A DNA stretch of 64,000 bases from CAVVDT01 sp963747005 (GTDB taxonomy: Bacteria > Pseudomonadota > Alphaproteobacteria > Rhizobiales > Aestuariivirgaceae), in assembly GCA_963747005.1 (NCBI GenBank), contig CAVVDT010000003.1, positions 563,388 through 627,387 on the forward strand, read 5' to 3'. Shown here piece by piece: positions 57,143 to 64,000 of the stretch. The first letter of the stretch is position 1. The number at the start of each line of letters is the position of its first letter. The notes beneath the pieces were generated by a model, which worked only from the letters and a program-made list of their open reading frames with translations, was not told where the DNA came from and did not search any database. A program made the translations under genes and the position numbers.

Positions 57143-58405
57143 ATGGATGCGCCGCAGTCGGGTGCCGGGCAATCGACCCCCTGGGCGCGGGTCTGCACCG
57201 TGCTGGGTGCCGGCATCGCCATCGCCTTTCTGGTCGGCAAGGCGCCGGCGGCCCTGCCGGTGCTGCGCATCGATCTCTCCTTGTCGTTGTTCGAGGCCGG
57301 CCTTGTCGTTTCCATGTTCTCGCTGGTGGCGGCCATGGCCGGGGTCATGTTCGGTCTGGTGTCGGATCAGTTCGGGCAGTTGCGGGTGGCGCTGGTGGGC
57401 TTTGCCCTGTCGCTCGCCGCCGGGCTCGGCGGCGCGGCGGTCTCCAGCCCCACCGCCCTCATTGCCTCGCGCGCCGGCGAGGGCGTCGGCTTCTTCCTCG
57501 TTTCGGTATCGCTGCCACCCTTGATGATGCAGTTGTCGGGCGAGCGCCATCGCCACACCGTGATGGGGCTGTGGGGCACCTTCCTGCCGGCCGGCGCCGC
57601 CATGGTCCTCCTGGCGGGCGGCAGCGCCATCGGCCTCATCGGCTGGCGCGGCCTGTGGGTGGCCTTGTCGGCGCTTTATGTGCCGGTGATGCTGGCGCTG
57701 TGGTGGGCGGCTCCGAAGGCGAGCCTCAAGGGCGTGCGCAGCGAGCCGGCGCAGGCGACGCTGGGCCGGCGGCTCAGGGATGTGACCCACGCCCCCGGAC
57801 CGCTCCTGATGACGGCGACCTTCGGCTGCTATTCGGCGCAATACCTGGCGGTGACGGCCTTCGTGCCGCTCATCCTGGTGGAACGGGCGCACTGGAGCGT
57901 CCCGGCCGCCGCCGCGGCCGGCGCGCTGGTGATGTTCGCCAACATCACCGGCAACATCTCCGCCGGCCTGCTGCTCGATCGCGGCGTGCCGCGGGTGCGG
58001 TTGTTGCAGGTGGCCGCCCTTGCCCTGGCGACCGGCTCCAGCCTGTTGATGACCGAGGCGCTGCCGGTGCCGTTGCGCATTGCCGGTGCGGTCGTCTTTT
58101 CTTCCTTCGGCGGCCTGATCCCCGGCTCGATGTTCGCTGCCGTGGCGCGCCATGCGCCCTCGCCGCGCCATGTGGCGACCGTCAACGGGCTGATGTTTCA
58201 GGGTGTGGCGACCGGCCAGCTTATTGGCCCGGCGATCACCACTTTCATCGTCGGGCAGGTGGGCACCTGGACGGCCGCACTCTTTTATCTCCTGCCCATG
58301 GCGAGCCTGTCGATGCTGGCAGCAACCCTGCTGGGGCGGCTGGAGGCGGCTCAGGACCGCACCGCCGCCCGCGCTTCGATCAGCCCCCAGACCTCATCGA
58401 AATGA
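57143..58405 (+). CDS. MFS transporter (CynX/NimT-like)
   Basis: 420 aa with twelve hydrophobic segments. VMFGLVSDQFGQLRVALVGF is the loop 2-3 MFS motif region, and GVGFFLVSVSLPPLMMQLSG and the second-half FANITGNISAGLLLDRGVPR are consistent. Nearest type by feel is the cyanate/NimT group (CynX-like); the substrate is unknown. Its 3' end overlaps that of gph by 55 bp in convergent orientation. Confidence 0.85.
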   Translation: MDAPQSGAGQSTPWARVCTVLGAGIAIAFLVGKAPAALPVLRIDLSLSLFEAGLVVSMFSLVAAMAGVMFGLVSDQFGQLRVALVGFALSLAAGLGGAAVSSPTALIASRAGEGVGFFLVSVSLPPLMMQLSGERHRHTVMGLWGTFLPAGAAMVLLAGGSAIGLIGWRGLWVALSALYVPVMLALWWAAPKASLKGVRSEPAQATLGRRLRDVTHAPGPLLMTATFGCYSAQYLAVTAFVPLILVERAHWSVPAAAAAGALVMFANITGNISAGLLLDRGVPRVRLLQVAALALATGSSLLMTEALPVPLRIAGAVVFSSFGGLIPGSMFAAVARHAPSPRHVATVNGLMFQGVATGQLIGPAITTFIVGQVGTWTAALFYLLPMASLSMLAATLLGRLEAAQDRTAARASISPQTSSK

Positions 58406-59028
58406 TCGACGATGTGGTCGGGCGAAAAGCTGGCGACCGGCCGGTCGGTATATCCGAAGCTCACCGCGATGATCGGAACCTCGGCCGCCCGGGCGGTCGC
58501 GACGTCGGTTTCGCTGTCGCCGATCATCAGCGTCTCGCCCGCCTCCAGCCCGAGCCGCCAGCAGGCCTCGAGATAGGGCGCGGGATCGGGCTTGGCGATG
58601 CCGATGGTGTCGGGGCCGACGATGACGGGCAAATCGGCGGAAAGGCCCACCGCCTCGATCACTCTGGCAGACAGCGCCTCAGGCTTGTTGGTGCACACGG
58701 CCATCGCGATTTCGGCGGCGCGGCAGCGGGCGATGAGATCGGCGACGCCGGGAAACAGCCGGCTCTCATCGGCGATGTGTGCGCTGTAATGGGCAAGGAA
58801 GCGCTCAAACAGCGGCTCCATGCGTTCCGGCGCCAAGGGCTCGCCGGTGGCGGCAAAGCCGCGCTCGATCATCCGCCGTGCGCCCCGGCCCACCATGGTG
58901 CGGATTTCATCCATGGTGACCGCCCGGCGGCCCTCGGAGGCAAGCACATGGTTGGTCGCCGCGGCGAGGTCGGGCGCGGTATCGACCAGGGTGCCGTCGA
59001 GATCGAATATCAGGCCCTTGAGGCGCAT
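58351..59028 (-). CDS. gph: Phosphoglycolate phosphatase (HAD superfamily)
   Basis: 225 aa from the ATG at 59028 (MRLKGLIFDLDGTLVDTAPD). HAD motifs: nucleophile DLDGTLVD, motif II VCTNKP, motif III Lys in GIAKPDPAPY and motif IV IGDSETDVATA. It removes phosphate from 2-phosphoglycolate made by DNA repair and, in autotrophs, by Rubisco. The frame extends 37 codons upstream without HAD homology. In rhizobia gph commonly sits near rpiA and gor, as here. Confidence 0.92.
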   Translation of the reverse strand: MRLKGLIFDLDGTLVDTAPDLAAATNHVLASEGRRAVTMDEIRTMVGRGARRMIERGFAATGEPLAPERMEPLFERFLAHYSAHIADESRLFPGVADLIARCRAAEIAMAVCTNKPEALSARVIEAVGLSADLPVIVGPDTIGIAKPDPAPYLEACWRLGLEAGETLMIGDSETDVATARAAEVPIIAVSFGYTDRPVASFSPDHIVDHFDEVWGLIEARAAVRS

Positions 59029-59280
59029 GGGGTTCGCAATCCTCGTCAAATCTTTAATTCGCCACGTTGAATCGCTACATGAACAAGCTGAATCGAACTG
59101 TGAGTTATTCCGCGTAACCGATTCAATCGAACTCGACAAACCCCTAATCGGTCCATGCGATCCCGGTGCCCCGGCGTTTGTGGTGCCCGGGACTATGGAG
59201 CCGGTGCCGCTGCTGTGCTAAGACGCGGCCAAATTCCGGTGCCTCGGCGCCACCACCTCTGAGACAGGGAGTTCACCATC

Positions 59281-60756
59281 ATGGATATTCGCAAGGGCCA
59301 GTCGTTACGCGACAGCATCCGCGACAAGTCGCTGCTGCGCGAGGAATGCTACATCGACGGCAAGTGGGTCAAGGGTGCTGCCGTCATCGAGGTGACCAAT
59401 CCGGCAACCGCCGAGGTGATCGCCACGGTCCCCAAACTCGGCAAGGCCGAAACCGCCGCTGCCGTCGCCGCGGCCGAGAAGGCGATGCCGGGCTGGGCGG
59501 GCAAGACCGCCAAGGAACGCTGCAACATCATGCGCAAGTGGTTCAACCTGATGATGGAGAACCAGGAGGACCTGGCCCGCATCATGACCGCCGAGCAGGG
59601 CAAGCCGCTGGCCGAGGCGCGCGGCGAGATCGCCTATGGCGCCTCCTTCATCGAGTTCTTCGCCGAAGAGGCCAAGCGCATCTATGGCGAGACCATCCCC
59701 ACCCACAAGGCCGATGCCCGCATCGTCGTCATCCGCCAGCCGGTGGGCGTCGTGGCGGCCATCACCCCGTGGAACTTCCCCAATGCGATGATCACCAGGA
59801 AGGCCGGTCCGGCGCTGGCAGCGGGCTGTCCCGTCGTCATCAAGCCGGCCTCGGAGACGCCGCTGTCGGCATTGGCCCTGTGCGAGCTGGCCGAGCGGGC
59901 CGGCATCCCGGCCGGCATCATCAACGTGGTGACCGGCAAGGCGTCCGAGATCGGCGGCGAGCTCACCTCCAACCCGGTGGTCAAGATGCTCACCTTCACC
60001 GGCTCCACCGAGATCGGCAAGATGCTGATGGAGCAGTGCGCCAGGACGGTCAAGAAGGTCGGCATGGAACTGGGCGGCAATGCCCCGTTCATCGTCTTCG
60101 ACGACGCCGACCTCGATGCCGCGGTGCTGGGTGCCATGGCGTCGAAGTACCGCAACGCCGGCCAGACCTGCGTGTGCGCCAACCGGCTCTACGTGCAGGC
60201 GGGCGTCTATGACGCCTTCGCCGCCAAGCTTGCCGACGCGGTGAAGAAGCTGAAGGTCGGCGACGGCACCGAGGAGGGCATCACGACCGGCCCGCTCATC
60301 AACAGGGCGGGCGCCGAAAAGGTGAAGGAGCATATCGACGATGCCCTCGCCAAGGGCGCCAAGGTGGTGGTCGGCGGCAAGATGCTGGGCGGCAACTTCG
60401 TCGAGCCCACCATCCTGCGCGACGTCACCTCGGACATGAAGGTGACCCGCGAGGAGACTTTTGGCCCGCTCGCCCCGCTGTTCAGGTTCGAGACCGAGGA
60501 AGAGGTCATCAAGAAGGCCAACGACACCGAGTTCGGCCTTGCCTGCTATTTCTATACCCGCGACATCGGCCGCGTGTGGCGCGTCGGCGAGGGTCTCGAT
60601 TACGGCATCGTCGGCATCAACGAGGGCATCATCTCCACCGAGGTCGCCCCGTTCGGCGGCGTCAAGGAATCGGGGATAGGCCGCGAAGGCTCCAGCCACG
60701 GCATGGAGGAATTCGTCGAGCTCAAATACATGCTGATGGGTGGCCTGGCGAAGTGA
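59281..60756 (+). CDS. gabD: NAD(P)-dependent succinate-semialdehyde dehydrogenase
   Basis: 491 aa. AITPWNFPNAMITRKAGPAL (cofactor site), FTGSTEIGKMLMEQ, MELGGNAPFIVFDDADLD with catalytic Glu, and AGQTCVCANRLY with the nucleophile Cys and the second Cys typical of GabD. It oxidises succinate semialdehyde to succinate in the GABA shunt. GGGAG precedes the start. Its TGA overlaps the rpiA GTG (GTGA). Confidence 0.93.
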   Translation: MDIRKGQSLRDSIRDKSLLREECYIDGKWVKGAAVIEVTNPATAEVIATVPKLGKAETAAAVAAAEKAMPGWAGKTAKERCNIMRKWFNLMMENQEDLARIMTAEQGKPLAEARGEIAYGASFIEFFAEEAKRIYGETIPTHKADARIVVIRQPVGVVAAITPWNFPNAMITRKAGPALAAGCPVVIKPASETPLSALALCELAERAGIPAGIINVVTGKASEIGGELTSNPVVKMLTFTGSTEIGKMLMEQCARTVKKVGMELGGNAPFIVFDDADLDAAVLGAMASKYRNAGQTCVCANRLYVQAGVYDAFAAKLADAVKKLKVGDGTEEGITTGPLINRAGAEKVKEHIDDALAKGAKVVVGGKMLGGNFVEPTILRDVTSDMKVTREETFGPLAPLFRFETEEEVIKKANDTEFGLACYFYTRDIGRVWRVGEGLDYGIVGINEGIISTEVAPFGGVKESGIGREGSSHGMEEFVELKYMLMGGLAK

Positions 60757-61457
60757 CGCCGGACGACCAGAAGAAGCAAGCCGCTCATGCCGCCCTCGAT
60801 CACGTCGAGGGCGGCATGCGCTTGGGGCTCGGCACCGGCTCGACGGCGGCGCATTTCGTCACCGGCCTGGGCGAACGGGTGAAGGCCGGGCTCGATGTCG
60901 TGTGCGTGCCGACGTCTGAAGCCACGCAGCGCCAGGCCGAAAACCTGGGCATTGCCCTCACCACGCTGGACGAAACCCCCGAGCTGGATTTGACGGTGGA
61001 CGGCGCAGACGAACTGGACGCCAGCCTCGACCTCATCAAGGGCGGCGGCGGAGCCTTGCTGCGCGAGAAGATTGTCGCTTTTGCCTCGAAACGCATGATC
61101 GTCATCGCCGATCGCTCCAAGAAGGTCGAGGTGCTGGGCGCCTTTCCGCTGCCGGTCGAGGTGGTGCCCTTCGGCTGGCGCGCCACGGCCATGAAGCTCA
61201 CCCAGGCCGCCCAATGGGCCGGCGTGACGGGCACCTTGTCGATGCGCATGCGGGGCGACAAGCCCTTCGTCACCGACAACGGCAACCTCATCATCGACTG
61301 CGCCTTCGGGCGCATTCCCGAGGCAAGGAAGCTGGCGGCGGCTTTTTCCACCATCCCCGGCATCGTCGAATCGGGGCTTTTCATCGGCATGGCCTCCATG
61401 GCCATCATCGCCGGTCCCGACGGCATCGAGACATTGACCCGCCCCGCGAGCGCTTGA
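60753..61457 (+). CDS. rpiA: Ribose-5-phosphate isomerase A
   Basis: 234 aa from the GTG at 60753. LGLGTGSTAAHF (phosphate-binding loop), VPTSEATQRQAE, TVDGADELDASLDLIKGGGG, ALLREKIVA and DNGNLIIDCAFG are the RpiA signatures. It interconverts ribulose-5-P and ribose-5-P in the pentose phosphate pathway. The start overlaps gabD by four bases; gor follows after three bases, so gabD-rpiA-gor is one operon. Confidence 0.95.
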   Translation: MTPDDQKKQAAHAALDHVEGGMRLGLGTGSTAAHFVTGLGERVKAGLDVVCVPTSEATQRQAENLGIALTTLDETPELDLTVDGADELDASLDLIKGGGGALLREKIVAFASKRMIVIADRSKKVEVLGAFPLPVEVVPFGWRATAMKLTQAAQWAGVTGTLSMRMRGDKPFVTDNGNLIIDCAFGRIPEARKLAAAFSTIPGIVESGLFIGMASMAIIAGPDGIETLTRPASA

Positions 61458-61460
61458 TCC

Positions 61461-62827
61461 ATGACCACCTACGACTACGATCTCTTCGTCATCGGCGCCG
61501 GCTCCGGCGGCACCCGCGCTGCGCGCATCGCCGCCGGCTATGGCGCGAAAGTGGCGGTCGCCGAGGAATACCGCGTCGGCGGCACCTGCGTCATCCGCGG
61601 CTGCGTGCCCAAGAAGCTCCTCGTCTATGCCAGCCATTTCGCCGAAAGTTTTGAGGATTCGGTAGGCTTCGGCTGGACCACCAGGGGCGTTTCCTTCGAC
61701 TGGAAGACCCTGATCGCCAACAAGGACACCGAGATCGACCGCCTCAGCGGCGTCTATGTCCGCAATCTCGAGGCAGCCGGCGTCGAGATCATCCATTCGC
61801 GCGCCGAACTGCGCGATGCCCATTCGCTGCGCATCGTCGCCGAGGACCGCCACGTGACGGCGAAACATATCCTCATCGCCACCGGCGGCCGCCCGCGGAT
61901 GGTCGACGACCTGCCCGGCATCGAGCACGCCATCACCTCCAACGAAGCCTTCCATCTCGACCGCCTGCCGCGCCGCATGGTGGTGGCCGGCGGCGGCTAT
62001 ATCGCGGTCGAATTCGCCTGCATCTTCCATGGCCTCGGGGTCGACACCACGCTCATCTATCGCGGCGAGCAGATCCTGCGCGGCTTCGACGACGACGTCC
62101 GCAACCACCTCGCCGCCGAAATGAGGAAGAAGGGCATCGACGTGGTGTGCGGGCAGGTGTTCACCCGCATCGAGGAAACGCCGGCGGCCTGAAGGGCACG
62201 CTGACGGGCGGCGATGAGATCGAGGTCGACCGCATCATGTTCGCCATCGGCCGCGATCCCCACACCGCCGGCCTCGGCCTCGAACACGCCGGCGTCGAGA
62301 TCAAGGCCAAGGGCGCCGTCAAGGTCGATGCGTTCTCGAAAACCAACATCGACCACATCTATGCCGTCGGCGACGTCACCGACCGGGTGAACCTCACCCC
62401 CGTCGCCATCCGCGAGGGCCATGCCTTCGCCGACACGGTGTTCGGCGGACAAGCCGACCGCCGTCGATCACAAACCATCGCCAGGGCCGTCTTCGCCCAG
62501 CCGGAAATCGGCACCGTCGGCCTCAGCGAGGCCGAGGCGCGGGCGGACGGGCGCAAGCTCGACATCTACAAGTCCACCTTCAAGCCCATGAAGCACACGC
62601 TTTCCGGCCGCGACGAAAAGATGCTGATGAAGCTCGTCGTTGATGCCGAAACTGACAAGGTACTCGGCTGCCACATCGTCGGCCCCGACGCCGGCGAGAT
62701 GGCGCAGCTTCTGGGCATCGCGGTGAAGATGGGCGCCACCAAGGCCGATTTCGACGCCACCATGGCGGTCCACCCGACCGCCGCGGAAGAACTGGTCACC
62801 ATGCGCCAGAAGTGGAAGGGCGCCTGA
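61461..62827 (+). CDS. gor: Glutathione-disulfide reductase, with a frameshift near 62180
   Basis: FAD site IGAGSGGTRAARIAAGYGAK, redox-active GGTCVIRGCVPKKLLVYAS (Cys-x4-Cys), NADPH site VVAGGGYIAVEFACIFHGLG, then up to IEETP in frame 1. A single missing base near 62180 shifts the frame. It continues GGLKGTLTGGDEIEVDRIMF, AVGDVTDRVNLTPVAI and the C-terminal MAVHPTAAEELVTMRQ with catalytic His-Pro. Both halves are perfectly kept and total about 456 aa, the normal length, so a sequencing error is likely. It keeps glutathione reduced with NADPH from the pentose phosphate pathway (rpiA next door). Confidence 0.9.
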
Positions 62828-62840
62828 ACATGAAAGAATA

Positions 62841-63008
62841 GTTCCCTTTCCCCTTGTGGGGAGGGGTCGGGGGCGGGGGTTCGCTCAGGAAAAGCCCGAA
62901 GGTCCTAAATGCCCGAACGGTGTGGCTCTGCCGCGATGTCGTCGATGGTCGCCGCACTTTCAGATTTTGACCTCCACCCCTACCCCTCCCACAAGGGGGA
63001 GGGGAACG
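62841..63008. repeat. About 168-bp element with 40-bp inverted ends (MITE- or RPE-like)
   Basis: The left end GTTCCCTTTCCCCTTGTGGG continuing AGGGGTCGGGGG pairs with the inverted right end around 62970-63008 (TCCCACAAGGGGGAGGGGAAC in plus orientation). Such CCCCTTGTGGGGAGGGG repeats are frequent between rhizobial genes. Here it separates gor from the carbamoylase and could end both transcripts. Confidence 0.6.
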
Positions 63009-63019
63009 ATTCATCACGC

Positions 63020-64000
63020 CCCGGCGAGCATCGTGGCGCAAGCCGTCAGCACCCGGGCGCCGGCGAGGCAATGGCGGGAGTTCGGTCGATTCGGCGGGGT
63101 GATGCGACAGGCCGGCGGGCAGGGAACGAAGATTATTCCGGCCGGACATAACCTTGCTGCATAAAACGATCGTGAAAGGCGCCCGAGGCGAGGCGTCGTG
63201 CCGGATGGCCGAGGTCCTCCGCGGCCTCTTCGATGTGGCAATGAGGCTCTCGGGAAACGGTGCCGGGTCCATGAACAGGGTCGGCTCGATGCTCGCGGTG
63301 CACGGCGCGGCGGCGGCCTCGATGAGCGCGGCGATGCGCCCCATCTTGTCATCGAGCAGGGCCCTGTCGGGATGGCGGGAGTCGATGCTGAAGACACTCG
63401 CTCGGGGATGGTATTGGGGGAAATTGGTGTCATGTTGAAGCGCCCGACGGTAAAGTTGACCACGTCTTCGGGGTCGGCGATCAGGGCATTCAGGGCGGAA
63501 TCGCCCGGTGGGCGGCCTGCAGCGCATCGCGCCGGCCGGTCATCGGCGTGGTGCCGGCGCGCGAGCCTGCGGGTGATCTCGACATTCATCCACCTGACCC
63601 CCGGGATACCGGCGACGCGGCGATGTCGAGGCTTTCGGCCTCCAGCACCGGGCCCTGCTCGATATGCAGTTCGAGACAGCCATGAGCATCAAAGCGGCGG
63701 GGCGGGCGCGGCAGGTCGGGAGTGGCATCGATGGCGAGGTTGAGGGCATCGCCGAGCGGCACCCCGTCGGACCGACGTCGCCGAGATAGTCTTCCAGCGC
63801 CATCGCCCCGACCAGACCGAGGAGCCGGCGCAGAGCCATCGAGGCCGCCCTCGTCGTTGGTTGAGGCGACCACGTCGACGGGCCGCTGGGCGGCGATACC
63901 GGCGGCGTCGAGCGCGGTCAGCATCTCAAGTCCTGCCAGCACGCCGAGCGCGCCGTCGAACCTGCCGCCGCCGGCTGGCTGTCCATGTGGCTGCCGGCGA
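63020..64000 (-). pseudogene. Hydantoinase/carbamoylase-family amidase (M20 type), multiply frameshifted, partial
   Basis: Minus-strand pieces in three frames follow the family order: VLAGLEMLTALDAAGIAAQR, VDVVASTNDEGG, AMALEDYLGDVGP, LELHIEQGPVLEAESLDIA, MNVEITRRLA, NALIADPEDVVNFTVGRFNM, FSIDSRHPDRALLDDKMGRI, RLCPAGIIFVPC and LLAGARVLTACATMLAG-like end. These match N-carbamoyl-L-amino-acid / allantoate amidohydrolases. Six or more shifts and loss of several metal-site residues indicate decay. The 5' end lies outside the window. Confidence 0.75.

Noticed and set aside
57122..58171. His/Arg/Gly-rich minus-strand frame opposite the MFS transporter, and the long plus-strand Gly-rich frame at 57130-59070
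   Set aside because: Composition is that of antisense GC-rich DNA; MFS and gph explain the region.
62796..63527. 243-codon minus-strand frame with SPPPCGRGRGGG and PPPTPPHKGKG
   Set aside because: These peptides are translations of the inverted repeat ends; the upstream part is one frame of the decayed carbamoylase.

Overview
The window looks like chromosomal DNA of a GC-rich alphaproteobacterium, most likely Hyphomicrobiales (rhizobia and relatives). The pointers are the gph / gabD / rpiA / gor block at the right end, DUF2924-DUF3489-serine-recombinase and IS66 cassettes, an FnrN-type regulator, and PRC-barrel, CsbD, DUF3309, DUF6600 and CHAD stress proteins. No rRNA or CRISPR array was seen; one intact tRNA (Val, CAC) is present.

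Layout. (1) 0-8 kb is scarred mobile DNA: an IS66 tail, an XRE / ImmA-IrrE pair divergent from a ParB-methyltransferase and DUF5681 gene, an EF-hand gene fused to a serine-recombinase fragment, an orphan MbcA/ParS-like gene, a beheaded tyrosine integrase, a pRiA4b ORF-3 tail and an IHF-beta-like gene. (2) 8-20 kb is an anaerobic arginine / acid-stress block: a cytochrome c'-like protein, arcA-arcB-arcC on the plus strand, and facing it two Orn/Lys/Arg decarboxylases plus a basic amino acid antiporter on the minus strand behind a consensus FNR/FixK box. (3) 20-45 kb is a dense stress and redox cluster: FnrN/FnrL, a second Crp-type regulator, many tiny membrane proteins, CsbD, PRC-barrel, DUF883, phasin-like, AI-2E and YihY proteins, an H+-type P-ATPase, PPK2 and a CYTH-CHAD protein, broken up by IS66 and IS5 elements and by decayed genes (feoB, cax, dsbA, yihY). 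(4) 45.2-47.6 kb is a DUF3489-DUF2924-serine recombinase cassette. (5) 47.85-56.6 kb is a genomic island in tRNA-Val(CAC), bounded by a 54-bp direct repeat, with an intact tyrosine integrase, arrays of 7-bp arm-type repeats at both ends, and an AT-rich, largely broken cargo (GHKL ATPase, helicase-like ATPase, OLD-like AAA/TOPRIM protein, Sel1 protein). (6) 56.6-64 kb is housekeeping: MFS transporter, gph, gabD, rpiA, gor and a broken carbamoylase.

How it fits together. FNR/FixK-type boxes (TTGAY-N4-RTCAA or close variants) stand in front of the decarboxylase-antiporter operon, two paralogous 62-63 aa membrane proteins, a phasin-like gene and an unknown membrane-anchored gene, while fnrN/L itself lies among them. 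This suggests a low-oxygen / acid / general-stress regulon in which arginine catabolism, amino-acid decarboxylation, proton pumping and polyphosphate handling are co-located.

The most unusual signal is a dispersed element with consensus RTGAGCAAWWNTGCACAG. I found ten copies between 9.2 and 45.1 kb, each upstream of a gene of this cluster. Each copy can be read as the start of a short ORF (M-S-N/K-x-x-Q) or as an imperfect 6-4-6 palindrome. In three copies it sits 96-97 bp upstream of an FNR-like box.

Caution: at least ten genes are broken by single-base indels or lone stops, including the otherwise well-preserved gor and decarboxylase genes. Some frameshifts may therefore be sequencing errors rather than real decay.
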